A stretch of DNA of 64,000 nt from Misgurnus anguillicaudatus (GCF_027580225.2 NC_073354.2:12125501-12189500); one strand, 5' to 3'. Positions 27,476 through 42,900 are shown, counted from the stretch's first letter. Notes: generated from the sequence alone by a model not told the origin. Numbers and translations are program-made.

Positions 27476-27809
27476 GCTCCTCGGCAACACTGTCAGTACT
27501 GAATGATCACGATATACACAAAACCAAGAAATTATTCAAATGGTTTGGTGAGTCCAAACTGACCAAGGTCTACAGAGTTAGTAAATCATTCACAACACAA
27601 AGATGGCTCCAAATTGGCAAATATTATGCGATATTCTTACCTTAGCTGATAGTTTTAGGTCTTTGATATTCAGAAATGCTAATGCTTTCAAAGATGCTTT
27701 CTTCACCAATGGCCTCAGATCTGTTATGTAACCAGCAGTGTCTCAAATTTCACAAAAGAAGGTTTGTCTCAGCTGACACTGGTTCAGGGTGGATTTATCC
27801 GAAGAAAAA

Positions 27810-28544
27810 CTGAAAAAGTCGGTTAAGTGTTAAAGATCTCAAGCATGTTTAATCATTAGCCATTGTTATGGACCACCAATTGCACTATCATTGTATTTTC
27901 ATAAACAGTGTTATGAAATCATTTAACTAGATCAGGGGTTTTCAAAGTCTAATACAGCAGGCCTTTCTACAAAATCTATACAATGGCACCTCGCCCCAAT
28001 ATAAAGTGCAGAAGTGAAAACATTTTAAATGCAGGTTAAAGCGGTGATGAATTGGCTGTTTTTATTGTTTTATACTGTGATTTGACAACTACTCTCCAAT
28101 AGTCTTGATCACTATTAGTAAGCACAGGATGCACAGGAATGCAGATGTAGAATGCAGATGGTACAGGATCTTACATCTTACAGGAATGCAAACATTGTAT
28201 CTACTATAGGCTACTGAGAGATGCGCATTTATTCACACTGTTAATGTTTAAATTTTACACAGTTAAGTGTAAAAAATACTCTGCTCACACGCAGATCAGT
28301 GTATGTTAAACAAACAACAGAAGTCAAGACAGTATTTTATTCCCATATAATCATAGTGACAGACGCAAATATAAAAAATGTATGTCAATATTATTTTTTA
28401 CTATGGATTTAGCATTGTAAAACATCACTTGATCAAGTTTTATAGGAGTAAATATTATTTCTCAAGAGTAATTTTTGAGGGGGGCACAAATAACACAGCA
28501 GAATTGTAGCTACTTGTAAGTATAAATGTAAACAAAAGCAATAT
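27810..28544. other. Intergenic, no gene seen
   Basis: Contains a CAGGGGTTTTCAAAGTCTAA stretch (27934-27953) like the end of a hAT-type element, and short GAATGCAGATG repeats near 28137-28160. No exon recognised. Unit 2: about 59205-59939. Confidence 0.45.
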
Positions 28545-31459
28545 TCTTCTACAAAACCACGTATTGCAATGTTTTGGAAGCTGTTTACAATGATTAAACT
28601 TGAACTTCACTTTAAACCCATAGCTAGCTGGTGTTATACTCTCAAACATTATCATCTGTAAAGAAAATAATCACTTTATCTGACATTTAAAGTAAGAAAA
28701 ATTGCTTGACAGCATACTTACTGCCTGGAGTTTCACTGTAAAGAACTTGTGTGTAATTCCAATCCGAAGTTATCCTCATATGCCCTATTCCCTTAAGATC
28801 AAAACACTTGATAAACAAACTTTAGAGGGAGTTGCGCAATTGTGCGGTGAATGATTAAAATACACTTGGCGAATAGAGTAATAAAAAACAACGTATTTTT
28901 TCTGTATCCTGACCGGAGCGACTGTTTATTTGGCGTTTCTTGGGAAGTTTGCAACGCACCCTGGAAAAATAATAAAAAAGGAAACACAGGCAGTGGGCCA
29001 AAACACTGTGAGGAAAGGGAGGGGGAACTCAATGTTTTTAAACTCAAAACGCATTTTTACCCTGGTCCCTGTTTGCATTTGCGCTGTTTCACTGCTTACA
29101 CATTTATTTACAGTGCATATGTTTATAGTTAGGCTATACTTACTTCATATGCACGTCTCTCTGAAGTATAGGATTTTCGTTTTTGAAAATTATCCATGTT
29201 TTTTATAGCCTTTAACAGTAAAAACATGTTTTGGCACTGAATACCATTGCATTAACGCTACCACTTTTACTAATAAATACATGGTAAAGCAATGGGTAGC
29301 AAAAGCTGTTAATTTGTGGTAAACCATAGATGTTTGATCTTTTATATTGAAAACTACTATCAACAATATTACATTTTCACATAATAACCTTCATTATTCT
29401 CAGTATTTTGTTTTAAAAAAAAATACATATTGTAAATTAATATTTAGGTAACTAATTTTGATTGAATGGTGTGTTATGCATAACATTTTATTAGCGCTGG
29501 TTTACAAAGTATAAACTCCCCCTAGGTCTGTGTACGCCACTCTTTAGACGTGGTCCCAACTTCCCCCTCTCTGCGTCCCGCATCTGCTGTTAAAAATAAA
29601 ATAATATAATAATATTATTAAAAGATTTTTATTTACTTTCGTTTTCGTACTTTCGTTTCATATTCGTTTAATTATTGATGTAAACGTTTGAGGAGCATGT
29701 CGCGTCTAAAAATAAAGGCGTTTTTTCCCAAAGCTTGAGAGGTTGCGCTCAAGTGGCATCTCCTGAAGGCGAGGATAACGTAATGCGTGATCGGATTTTA
29801 ATTGCTCATCTGCTCCTCACCTTTCCTAGTACTTTAGGTTGCCAACTGTCGCGCATTAGCCGGGACGTTCCGTATTTTAAGCCTAATTTACTTGTCCCCG
29901 TACGGGTGTCCTAAACCGGTTTTTGGACTGCAACGCTGATTTATTTAGTGACTGAAATGTGGCGTCACAAGAACCGAGCGGCAGATAACATAAAAATCCC
30001 GCGAGAGCGATTCGAGAAGTCATACAACGGAGACTGCTATCGAAATGCTCTCGCGGTACTTTGACGTCATCCAACTGTCAGTTGTTGCAGCGCCATTAGC
30101 AGCAACAGCAGTAGTGCTGATCACGAGACTTGAGAATGATCTCCGACACCTTTCATCCAATCACAATCAGTATACGATCAAGAGAGTCAAATAATAAGAT
30201 TTCATGTTTTCTTTTTATATTATTTAGCTGTTTGTGCATGTATAAAATCTGCATAGTTACAAGTTCGTTCTCGCTGATCCAGAGACTAAAACGACTAACG
30301 TTACGACTCAAACTGAAATGCCCCAAGGCATTTCCAACTCAACTAGGAAATTCTCGCGCTTATGATTTACAGACTGTAAGTTAAGTGTGTTTTAATTAAA
30401 ATATTTAATGTTGACTTTAATGTCAGTTTTAGTTTGTCACAAGATGTGTGTAAGATTAACATGAAGAGGACAACGTTTTTACACTTAAGTTAGTGCAGGA
30501 GCCACACGTGTTTTGTTTAGACAGATCTTGGGCACTCCACTTTTTAAAAATATATGCTTTTTTACGGCTCCCATAGAGTTAAACAATTGATTTTTACCGT
30601 TTTGGGAATCCATTCAGCCGATATCCTGGTCTGGCGGTATCACTTTTAGACCGTTATCGTCACGCTTAAACAACAAATGATCAAAGAGTTTCGATATTTT
30701 CCCTATTTAAAATATGACTCTTCTGTAGTTACATCGTGTAAGGTTACTAAGACCGACGGAAAATTAAAAGCTGTGATTTTGTTGGCCGATATGGCTAGAA
30801 ACTATAGTCACATTCCGGCGTAATAATCAAGAAACGTTGCTGCCACACATGCAGCTGGCGCAATGATATTATGCAGCGCCCGACGCACGTGCGTTATCAC
30901 GGTTACTTGTCTGGTCGGAACTTTACTTCCGGTTTCTGTTTGTTTAGTGGCCTGACTAACTGTTAGTGGCTAAATGAACTCTGGAACAAATACCTCGTCA
31001 AAAATAACAAATGTTTTGGTTTCCTAAAGACAAGGGGAGATGGCAATTATAAATCACCACTATGTGAAGTGAGGTTTGGCAGCTGGTGTGTAGTTTAACA
31101 TTGTATACATTTTACACAGCAGCGTTAGCTCAGTGTCGTTTTTATATGTTTAAGCTATGAAATATAAACTAAGGTAATCTACTTATTGTTTGTTTTGCTT
31201 GTTAATAGAAATAAACTACTCTAAAAGGAATTTGTTGTTATAGACCATTTTACTGTTTGTAAACAATGATGACGTGGCAGCGTATGCGCGCGCATTTTGG
31301 CAACGGAAGTATGGCAAGAAGAATCAGCAGTGAAGCAGCACAGACAGAGAAAGTTATTTTAAAAAGTTGACTATCAATTTTTCAACACAGCTACCAGATC
31401 CTATACTATAGTGGAGTTGATAGAAGGCGTTAGCAGATGGCCAAATATAAAGTGGGCAG

Positions 31460-31644
<185 letters not shown>

Positions 31645-33445
31645 TGCAACCAAACGCAACAAAGTGAGGAACAACACCACTTTCATTGCCGTGGGCTGTA
31701 AAAGGGTCTATTGATTCTTAGCGGAGTTTGCCGGAAGTTACGTGTGTTGCACAAAAGCCGTTTTTTATGTTGTTACTGCTGAAACCGTCTATAGAAAGTT
31801 ACCAAGCCAAGGGTACTATGTTCGGGCGCTGTATAATATAATTGATATGACTGACTAATGAAAACAGTCACATGCTTGTAATTAATTTCTGATAAGAAAA
31901 TTACATTATATCTTTTGTCCTTAATAAACACAGTAAACAATCTTCTATTTAATAAGTAAAGAAATATCCTATAGGGGTCACACTGTAAGAAAGATTTCTA
32001 TATTAACATTTGTTGACTGTGTTTATTTGTTGACTGTCTGTTTGTTTATATTTTCGCACTGCATTACATGATCTTGATCTCTGCTCCGAGAACCTTTGGT
32101 GCCCATAACAGAGGTACAGTATAAGCAGTACAAGGTTTTATCCAATTGCTTCAGTGGGAAGTCATTTTATGAAGAGAATGTAAGATTGTGAAGTGTTTTA
32201 TTGACATTATTAGTTTTAGTTTAAAATGATAAACATCCAGTGATGCTCAATGATTAGTCAGGGTTGCCAAGTTTGGCTCCCAGGCTGGCCTGAGATGAAA
32301 ACCATTAACATTGCCATATTTCATTTCTCATCCTCTTTCTTTCTCTTCAGCTTGACCTTCCTGCTTTGATATACATGTCTTTGCTCGCTCTGGCTATGCA
32401 CTGCACAGTATAATATTTTTATATGTAGGTCTTTAATAAGACTAAAAGTGTGAGGACTGAAGTACAGGGACAGCCTGAAGTGTACTGGTGAATATGCAAA
32501 ACCTAAATAAATGCCATCATGTGAGTGTTAGTTTTTTTTTAATATACTGACACATTTATGTTCTGTGGTCCTTTATGAAAATTATCCATGGGTTTTAATA
32601 GTAAAAGAGTAAAACATGTTTTTGAAATTGATTACAAGTGTATTACCATTTTATTTTACTTATAAATAACATGGTTAAGCTATGGTTACGGTAGCAAAAG
32701 CTGTTAATTTGTGATAAACAACCATAGTAAGCTTAAAAACTAATATCAACAATATTAAACATAATTTCACATAACAACCCTTCTTATTTTCAGTATAAAA
32801 AACTGAAGTAAAAATATTTAGTGATTAAGTTAATAATTATTATTATTTATGACTATAGAGGTGGAAGACTTTGAGGAAAGGGAGACTTTATCTCATCACG
32901 AGCCTCTCCAAGCAGTGAGACTGCATAGTAAATATAAAGAATTTCCATAGAAAGTGTTTGTTATAGATTTCTACTCTTTGCATCTGTCTCATATATCAAG
33001 TGTATCAATTTGCATGATACTTTTTCAGCTGTAAAGGCAAATTATTTACTGTAGGCTTATTGTTTTTGTTTCTCACGTATCAGGAAATCCTCTATTGTTG
33101 AGAGTGAATCACTCACAGAGGAGTGTAGTGTGGACCGGTCGATCCACAGCCTGCCATCAGCCTCAGATTGAGGTGACCGATGGTGATGTGGAGAATCCAG
33201 GAGAGAGCGTCTCCCTGGAGCAGTCATCAGCTTCCCGTGAAGTGTGTGGCTGCACTTCATTTTTGTTCATATTAGTGAAAATTATACTAAAGTATAAACT
33301 TCTGTTGTTATGAATATCAAATGGTACTTTAACAAACCAGTCAGTGGTGTTTTATTTAACCTCTATGCTTTGTTCTCAGCAGCTTTTCTGTGGGTCACAG
33401 TGGAACCTGAAGAGTCCACATCCTCATCTTCTCCAGAAGAATCAA

Positions 33446-33779
33446 GGTGTTTCTCAATGTCAAGGAAGGATCCTCGAAAGCCAGAATTTCGAGGATGCTA
33501 CGTCATCGACATCCGTCGAAAAATATCCCATATACAGGAAAGGATGCATATGTGTAGCCTTCACGCTCTTCGCACTCTGAAATCACCCACAATCCTATGC
33601 GTGCAGTGCCGAAAGCACATCTTATTATTACTGACGTAATAATGCAATAACGTGCACTTGCTAGCCTGTTCCATTTATGTGTTCTCCGAATGCTAAGAGG
33701 AGCCTCGCCGTGCCTCTGAAGGAAGTAACTTGGAACGACCAGTCCTGCCTAGGAAGTACCCTTGACATTGAGAAACACC
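33446..33779. mobile_element. MITE inside the broken paralogue, unit 2
   Basis: Same element as 4897-5230. The right end here reads CCTTGACATTGAGAAACACC, which pairs perfectly with the left end, so unit 2 keeps the ancestral base. Confidence 0.6.
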
Positions 33780-34504
33780 TTCAGTCTACACACCACAGGT
33801 GAGATTCTGTCAGCTTGTGTTTTCTTAAAAGATGTTGTATAGAGAGTATTGTGAATCTCTATCATCACAAAAGAGTCAAATAAATTAAATTATAGTTCAA
33901 GCCAGAGTGTTCAATAGTCTTACACTTTAATACATACATAACATAAGTTATGATAATGTGATTTCTAGGATTATATCATGGGGACGGAGACTAGTAGTCT
34001 TCACGAGAGGGCGGAGACTTTAGTCTTTGATTTAGTCCGTGTGTCTGGTTGCGGATACGTGTCTGCAGGCTTCCGGTAAGAACACCCGGATCTTCAGTTG
34101 TTTCATTGCATGAACATTATTTTGTTTTGTTCTCCTGTGATTAAGACACAGTGATCAGATACATAATTGTTAAAGAGCTGAGTTGGTTTAAAATGAAGAT
34201 GTCCTTCGCTTACAGATTTAAGGTAGGGCTTACCCTGTTTAGGTTTGCCCAAACCTCACGGTTGGCTAGCTTGCACACTGGCAAGGGACACGATGGACAG
34301 GTGGATTCTTCGGCTACGAAGAGAAGAGCGGTGGGGTCTGAAGCTGATTGACAGGTTTATCGAAAGGTATGGGTAACTTTTTTTTGTGGGCGAGGTATCT
34401 GTTTGTCCCGTGGGGAAAAAAATGTGTTGAACAGTTTAAAGTGTAAAGAGCAGTAACTTTAGTTTCTGGACTGGTGAATGTAAACCAGCGTCTGGAAAAG
34501 ATTT

Positions 34505-35329
34505 AGGGCCAGATTTACTAAACGGGCCAAATTAATGTGAGGGCGCAATTCCCAAATAGCGCAGGTGGGAGTGGTAATATCTGCGGGATATATTCACTAA
34601 AAAGGCGCAAATTAAATAACACAGACGCAGCAGCTGATTTTCTTAAGGTCCAGCGCAATCTCTACTAAAAGCAGCGCAAATTAGTTTAGGGTCGCAAATA
34701 GAAGCTGATGCTCCTGCAGGTGCGGGTGATCTGTTAACGCCTGATGCGCTTGAGTTCAGCACCACGGAAATCGCAGGTGAAAATGCGGGGTGTGAAATCC
34801 CAACTAACACGGCAAAGAAAAAATGAAGTTGTACAAGAAGTTTTAAAACACTGGGTATTGTGTGACTTCTCCTAGTGACTCCTCTTTTATTGCCTTCAGC
34901 AAATAAAAAATAATGCTTTGCAAACAGTATTTTTGAATAATATGTTCCTCTGGCCTTCTAAAACTGTTTTATGTGGAAAAAAATCTTTGCGCTCTCTGAT
35001 CTCTGTGATTCGCCTCCTATATCAGCAACAATCGCAGCCCTTTCAAGTGCAAATGGTTTCTTTTTTTGTCTTTAAATAATGGCACAAATACCAGTAATTT
35101 CACACATGCAAACAACATGCAAGTAAATCTTGTTGTGTGAATCATTTAAATACTCTTCCCCAATAAATTTTGCATCTGAAACTTCCAAAAATGTATATGC
35201 AATAAGGTCAATCACAAAAATAACTAGCCCATGCCTTTTCACGCTAATTGTCCACTGTAATAATCCCCACACTCATTATTTAATGCCAAAATAATGGTTT
35301 GCGCTGGCGCAAGCTGTTATTAAATCTGA
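34505..35329. mobile_element. DNA transposon remnant, unit 2
   Basis: Same insertion as 5956-6780. The adjacent AT/T run (about 35361-35390) differs slightly in length. Confidence 0.55.
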
Positions 35330-36763
35330 ACTTTAAAATGCTGCTACAGCATCTGTCAGAAATATATATATATATATTTTTTTTTTTTTTGCACAATTGT
35401 AGTAACAGTAGTGAACTAGTACTGTAGATGTCATACAATTCATACTGATCTATCTGTTTAAACACTGAATGATAGATGTATTTTTTCTTTTTCAGGTTAT
35501 AGTAATGCAGCTGTGCACCACCGGCGAATATGCACAACCCAAATAAATGCCATTATGTTCATAAAGATGATGTGTTTTTAAATTCTTTGTTAAGTCTGTT
35601 CATTTAAACAGATAATCCACAGAGTAATGTGAGATCCGACTTGAACACGTGAGGTTTTGGCCGTGGAGCTGAAGCTCTGTGCATCTAGGTGGAGATTTCT
35701 TTACATGAACTTAACAGCAGTGTCTTAACCGCATACTGTACATCACAAGATGTCATCAACGCATGACAGGTAATAAGAAACATGTAAATGTGTATTAAAA
35801 ATGAAACAAATGTGGCAGCGTGTTAAGACTTAAGCTTAATCAATTACAATAAAAAAACGTATTTTGCTACCGTATTTTTGAATTAAAAAAAAATTCAATT
35901 TGTTTTTATACAAGTCAGTTTAACAATATGGTTTAGCCCGTCCTCATGTACTTGTTTAAATATTATCAGTCCAGTGAGTATTAGGTTTTTTTAATATACT
36001 GACACATTTAAGTTTTGTGGTTATGTGAAAATTATCCATGGGTAAAAGAGTAAAAACATGGTTTTGACATTGATTACCAGTGTATTACCATATTTACTAA
36101 TAAATAATATGGTTAAGCTGTGGTTACTGTAGCAAAAGCTGTTAATTTGTGGTAAACCAGTGTAAGCCTAAGAATCTTTTATGTACTAAAAACTAATATC
36201 CACTATATTGAACATACAGTAGTTACCACACAACAACCTTTCTTATTCTCAGTATTTTGTTTCAAATGAAACAAACAAAAGTAAAAAATATTTAGTAATG
36301 GTAATAAATTATTAAATAAATTAAAATAATTCATGAAACAATTGACAATTTCTGTGTTTTTGATTGACCAGTGAGTTATGCATCACATATATCAGCATCG
36401 GTTACAAAGGAAAAAAGGGCCTTCTTTTGTCCTTCTGCACCTGCCCCATGCGGAGGTCTGTGCATACCACTGTTTAGATATATAAAATCATGTCATTGTG
36501 TAGGTATTGTTTCCATTTATGTGGTTTGTTTTTTCTTTTTTTTGTTGGTAGTGGGTATTTTCACTAAAGAGATGAAAGTGGGAAGTGAAACAGTTACTGG
36601 TGAGCGAAGAAAAGTTTGTGTCTTTCACAGGCATTTTATTGCTGAACAACAAACTAGATTGCAAAAGAAAAAATAAAATAGTTAATTACATCCATTTCTA
36701 TTTTATATAAATAAAAAATAATAAATATGTTGACTATAATAACTGTAGCAACGCAGTGTATGA

Positions 36764-36859
36764 ATGATGACATCATCATATTGAGAGCTATGATGTCGTG
36801 ATTATTACATCAGAGTTCCGGCAGCTATATAAGCCAGCGCGCTCATCACAAAGTTGTGG
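36764..36859 (+). promoter_or_regulatory. TATA promoter of main gene, unit 2
   Basis: Copy of the unit 1 promoter, with TATATAA at 36826-36832 and the same ATGACATCAT near-palindrome upstream. No change that would weaken it relative to unit 1 is visible. Confidence 0.58.
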
Positions 36860-36979
36860 GTTTATAGTTCGGTGTATGTTCGGTGTGGTTTTGGTAGTCG
36901 TCAGTGTTCAAGGCATTATATCTAGCGTGTTTATCATCTTGTTGTTGTTGTGTTAGAGGTGTTATTTGAGTTTCAAGTC

Positions 36980-39900
36980 ATGAGCGTCGTCGTCATTTTA
37001 GGTGCAGGACGTCAGTGCCCTGATAAATTGATGAGGGCCTATTCTCATCTTGAAAACGGGTCGACGGTGTTTCTGTATAGAAAAGATCGTCCACTTGTTA
37101 GCATTCGACCGGATGTCCCGGCACCTCCTCAACCCACTGAGCCCTCCAACTCTGTGAGTAGCAGTGTGGAAAGCGATGCTTGCCCCTCGGAGCCTGCAGT
37201 CGCTACCAGTGCTGTTGCTCCACAGGTGGAGGAGGCGCTCATTGGGCGTGCGGTGCAGACATCCGAGGAGACATCATCTCTGAAGCCGCCATCAGCTCCT
37301 CCAAACAGTAAGACTTCATTTTTGTACAAATGTGGAAAATTATTCTAAAGTATAATCTTATGTTGTTATGAATTGGTACTTTAACAAACCTGTCAGTGTT
37401 TTTTTTATTTCATATCTCTCTGCTTTGTTCTCAGCAGCTTTTCCAACTAAGAATGATCTCTGGTACACAGTTCCAGAGCTTCAATTAGGGGAAGAGCGGG
37501 ATGTGGAGGTTAGGCCGAAGTGGGCCAGACTGGCAGGATGCGGGAGTGAAAATCAGTAAGTTTTGCTAATTATTTCTGTTTCAGCCTTAAAGGACAAGTT
37601 TGGTATTTTACAATTAAAGCCCTGTTTTCAGATTGTTTATGGTGAAATAGAACGGTTTTGAATTAATGTATTAATAAATAGGGCTGGACGATTCGGAAAA
37701 AATCTAATTGCGATTTTTCTGATCAAAATTGCGATTTAAAGTGCGATTCATTGGTATATAATAAAAAAGCTACATCCAGGTTTGATGTGGTGGTTTTAAT
37801 AGCACCAAAGAAAGATGCTGTGCTACTGTTTATTTAATACTTCTTAAACATTGTACCAAGGTGTCTGCAAGACTTTGCTCTTCTGCAGACACACTTTTTT
37901 TTTTAATCTAAGAACATTAAACAAAATACAGTTTAACAAAAATGTATTGAAAGTTTTTTTTAAATAACATATAGGGCTATAGGCCAATGTATTTTGGCTG
38001 TCACTACAACAATGCTTCTGACAAGCAAATGTTTCGTTTTTTCTTTAAATCAAAAGACTGTACTCTTCTTGTTTTACTTTTCAGGCATCTGTAATAAATG
38101 TAAATATATTAGTTATTAGAATCTATGATTTAACATAAGCAAAAAATACAAATAAAACACTGCACAGTCCTCACTGTAGGATTTTAAATGTGGAGCTGCA
38201 GAAGCTTGTTCAGTTAAGAGTAAGGAGTGATTTTAATTTTTGGTGTGTAATAAACATTTCTGACACAGAAAGCACCAGGTTACTGTCACTTTAAGACACA
38301 AGACAGCTTTAAAACTGCTCTGCTTCAATATACTGATAAACATCCAGCTGTTTATGTTCAATTAGACAAGAAGGAAAACTTAAGTTTAGTGATCACGCGT
38401 GTGCTGACTACTTGCTGTGTTCGCGCTTCATGAACCCTCATGCATGTAAATATACTTTCAAAGCGGTGCGGATGTGCGCGTGCAAGAAAATATAATGTAC
38501 CTCTTTCGTCTGATGTGTTCCGGGCTTTAATGAAACCTGCTTATAGTCTGATGAGGCGCTTGTCATTGTTTGCGATTCATGACGAGAAACGGACGTATAT
38601 ACACCTTTCTTTAAGTCCAACATTACACAAAAGGGAAATGTTTTCGCGCATTTCTGTCCTCTCATTTGCCGGTTAATAAGTTATAATGGGTTTTAAAAAT
38701 GACTGAATCCAAAATCTGCCAACTTCCATGACATTCTGCGTTGTGCAGTTAATTCCATTTGTATGCATTTAGCGATTCTGTCCGTGTCCGGAAATCATAT
38801 GGCCGTACACTTTGTTGGGGAGTTGAACTGCTGCTCGCGCAATGGCGTTATCTGACGTTCAGTCAGCACCTCAGTGTTAATGCCCTCTATTGGTTTAAAC
38901 TGCATCAACCGTAAAATGCGCATGAAGCGAACTGTCAAAAACGGCGTACTAGATGATTGTTATATTTGATAGTACTGAATCAAAATAATCGCCGCTTTTG
39001 CGATTCGAAAATCGCACCCATCCAAATCGCGATTTCGGTTTAAAAACGATTAATCGTGCAGCCCTATTAATAAATGTATTCTACCAATTAATGTTAAACG
39101 CAATATGTCATCTTTATAGTTTGAACTGTGGTTGTTTTTAAAAAGAATAATAAACAGCAGCTGCTTAATTCTTAAACATTTGCAGAAACAGTACTTACAG
39201 TTTTTACATATGTTTCTAGGTTTCCCACCGTATTTGCGAGTCCATCTGATTTAGATCAAGAGGACTTTCCAATGGAGAACCTCCCCTCACCTGCTCCTGT
39301 GTCTGCTCCAGTCCCTGAGGAGCCTCGGGTTGCGGCCCTCCCCTCACCTGCTCCTGTGTCTGCTCCAGTCCCTGAGGAGCCTCAGGTTGCGGCCCTCCCC
39401 TCACCTGCTCCTGTGTCTGCTCCAGTCCCTGAGGAGCCTCGGGTTGCGGCCCTCCCCTCACCTGCTACTGTGTCTGCTCCAGTCCCTGAGGAGCCTCGGG
39501 TTGCGGCCCTCCCCTCACCTGCTCCTGTGTCTGCTCCAGTCCCTGAGGAGCCTCGGGTTGCGACATCCGAGGAGACATCATCTCTGAAGCCGCCATCAGC
39601 TCCTCCAAACGGTAAGACTTCATTTTTGTACAAATGTGGAAAATTATTCTAAAGTATAATCTTATGTTGTTACGAATTGGTACTTTAACAAACCTGTCAG
39701 TGTTTTTTTATTTCATATCTCTCTGCTTTGTTCTCAGCAGCTTTTCCAGCTAAGAATGATCTCTGGTACACAGTTCCACAGCTTCAATTCGGGGAAGAGC
39801 GGGCTGTGGATGTTAGGCCGAAGTGGGCCAGACTGGCAGGATGCGGGAGTGAAAATCAGTAAGTTTTGCTAATTATTTCTGTTTCAGCCTTAAAGGACAA

Positions 39901-42900
39901 GTTTGGTATTTTACACTTAAAGCCCTGTTTTCAGATTGTTTATGTTGAAATAGAACGGTTTTGAATTAATGTATTAATAAATGTATTCTACCAATTAATG
40001 TTAAACGCAATAGGTCATCTTTATAGTTTGAACTGTGGTTGTTTTCAAAAACAATAATAAACAGCAGCTGCTTAATTCTTAAACATTTGCAGAAACAGTA
40101 CTTACAGTTTTTACATATGTTTCTAGGTTTCCCACCGTATTTGCGAGTCCATCTGATTTAGATCAAGAGGACTTTCCAATGGAGAACCTCCCCTCACCTG
40201 CTCCTGTGTCTGCTCCAGTCCCTGAGGAGCCTCGGGTTGCGGCCCTCCCCTCACCTGCTCCTGTGTCTCCTCCAGTCCCTGAGGAGCCTCGGGTTGCGGC
40301 CCTCCCCTCACCTGCTTCTGTGTCTGCTCCAGTCCCTGAGGAGCCTCGGGTTGTGGCCCTCCCCTCACCTGCTCCTGTGTCTGCTCCAGTGCCTGAGGAG
40401 CCTCGGGTTGCGGCCCTCCCCTCACCTGCTCCTGTGTCTGCTCCAGTCCCTGAGGAGCCTCGGGTTGGGGCCCTCCCCTCACCTGCTCCTGTGTCTGCTC
40501 CAGTCCCTGAGGAGCCTCTGGTTGCGGCCCTCCCCTCACCTGCTCCTGTGTCTGCTCCAGTCCCTGAGGAGCCTCGGGTTGCGACATCCGAGGAGACATC
40601 ATCTCTGAAGCCACCATCAGCTCCTCCAAATGGTAAGACTTCATTTTTGTACAAATTTGGAAAATTATTCTAAAGTATAATCTTATGTTGTTATGAATTG
40701 GTACTTTAACAAACCTGTCAGTGTTTTTTTATTTCATATCTCTCTGCTTTGTTCTCAGCAGCTTTTCCAACTAAGAATGATCTCTGGTACACAGTTCCAA
40801 AGCTTCAATTAGGGGAAGAGCGGGATGTGGATGTTAGGCCGAAGTGGGCCAGACTGGCAGGATGTGGGAGTGAAAATCAGTAAGTTTTGCTAATTATTTC
40901 TGTTTCAGCCTTAAAGGACAAGTTTGGTATTTTACACTTAAAGCCCTGTTTTCAGATGGTTTATGGTGAAATAGAACGGTTTTGAATTAATGTATTAATA
41001 AATGTATTCTACCGATTAATGTTAAACGCAATAGGTCATCTTTATAGTTTGAACTGTGGTTGTTTTTAAATACAATAATAAACAGCAGCTGCTTGATTCT
41101 TAAACATTTGCAGAAACAGTACTTACAGTTTTTACATATATTTCTAGGTTTCCCACCGTATTTGCGAGTCCATCTGATTTAGATCAAGAGGACTTTCAAA
41201 TGGAGAACCCCCCCTCACCTGCTCCTGTGTCTGCTCCAGTCCCTGAGGAGCCTCGGGTTGCGGCCTTCCCCTCACCTGCTCCTGTGTCTGCTCCAGGCCC
41301 TGAGGAGCCTCGGGGTGCGGCCCTCCCCTCCCCTGCTCCTGTGTCTGCTCCAGTCCCTGAGGAGCCTCGGGTTGCGGCCCTCTCCTCACCTGCTCCTGTG
41401 TCTGCTCCAGTCCCTGAGGAGCCTCGGGTTGCGGCCCTCCTCTCACCTGCTTCTGTGTCTGCTCCAGTCCCTGAGGAGCCTCGGGTTGGGGCCCTCTCCT
41501 CACCTGCTCCTGTGTCTGCTCCAGTCCCTGAGGAGCCTCGGGTTGCGGCCCTCTCCTCAACTGATCATGTGTCTGCTCCAGTCCCTGACGAGCCTCGTGT
41601 TGCGGCCCTCCCCTCACCTGCTCCTGTGTCTGCTCCAGTCCCTGAGGAGCCTCGGGTTGCGGCCCTCCCCTCACCTGCTCCTGTGTCTGCTCCAGTCCCT
41701 GAGGAGCCTCGGGTTGCGGCCCTCCCCTCACCTGCTCCTGTGTCTGCCCCAGTCCTTGAGGAGCCTCGGGTTGCGGCCGTCCCCTCACCTGCTCCTGTGT
41801 CTGCTCCAGTCCCTGAGGAGCCTCGGGTTGCGGCCCTCCCCTCACCTGCTCCTGTGTCTGCCCCAGTCCTTGAGGAGCCTCGGGTTGCGGCCGTCCCCTC
41901 ACCTGCTCCTGTGTCTGCTCCAGTCCCTGAGGAGCCTCGGGTTGCGGCCCTCCCCTCACCTGCTCCTGTGTCTGCTCCAGTCCCTGAGGAGCCTCGGGTT
42001 GCGGCCCTCCCCTCACCTGCTCCTGTGTCTGCCCCAGTCCCTGAGGAGCCTCCGGTTGCGGCCCTCCCCTCACCTGCTCCTGTGTCTGCTCCAGTCCCTG
42101 AGGAGCCTCGGGTTGCGGCCCTCCCCTCAACTGCTCCTGCGTCTGCTCCAGTCCCTGAGGAGCCTCGGGTTGCGACATCCGAGGAGACATCATCTCTGAA
42201 GCTGCCATCAGCTCCTCCAAACGGTAAGACTTAATTTTTGTACAAATGTGGAAAATTATACTAAAGTATAATCTTATGTTGTTATGAATTGGTACTTTAA
42301 CAAACCTGTCAGTGTTTTTTATTTCATCTCTCTCTGCTTTGTTCTCAGCAGCTTTTCCAACTAAGAATGATCTCTGGTACACAGTTCCAAAGCTTCAATT
42401 AGGGGAAGAGCGGGATGTGGATGTTAGGCCGAAGTGGGCCAGACTGGCAGGATGTGGGAGTGAAAATCAGTAAGTTTTGCTAATTATTTCTGTTTCAGCC
42501 TTAAAGGACAAGTTTGATATTTTACACTTAAAGCCCTGTTTTCAGATGGTTTATGGTGAAATAAAACGGTTTTGAATTAATGTATTAATAAATGTATTCT
42601 ACCGATTAATGTTAAACGCAATAGGTCATCTTTATAGTTTAAACTGTGGTTGTTTTTAAATACAATAATAAACAGCAGCTGCTTGATTCTTAAACATTTG
42701 CAGAAACAGTACTTTCAGTTTTTACATATATTTCTAGGTTTCCCACCGTATTTGCGAGTCCATCTGATTTAGATCAAGAGGACTTTCAAATGGAGAACCC
42801 CCCCTCACCTGCTCCTGTGTCTGCTCCAGTCCCTGAGGAGCCTCGGGTTGCGGCCCTCCCCTCACCTGCTCCTGTGTCTGCTCCAGTCCCTGAGGAGCCT

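Larger units (their letters stand above)
1..28544. repeat. Tandem segmental duplication, unit 1
   Basis: Position 1 onward matches 28545 onward and 59940 onward almost base for base, so this is the first of three head-to-tail copies. The offset to unit 2 is 28544 at the left end, 28549 through the main gene, 28554 near the transposon cluster, and 31395-31396 after the unit 2 insertion. The window starts inside the repeat, so the true breakpoint is not visible. Unit 1 differs from units 2 and 3 by a tight patch of seven substitutions at about 1494-1581. Confidence 0.97.
32859..35569 (+). pseudogene. Broken paralogue of the repeat-protein gene, unit 2
   Basis: Copy of 4310-7020 with the same MITE (33446-33779), lost donor and 4-bp frameshift insertion (near 34265), so the damage predates the segmental duplication. 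Exon-like pieces lie at 33084-33236, 33969-34075 and 34216-34366. Confidence 0.63.
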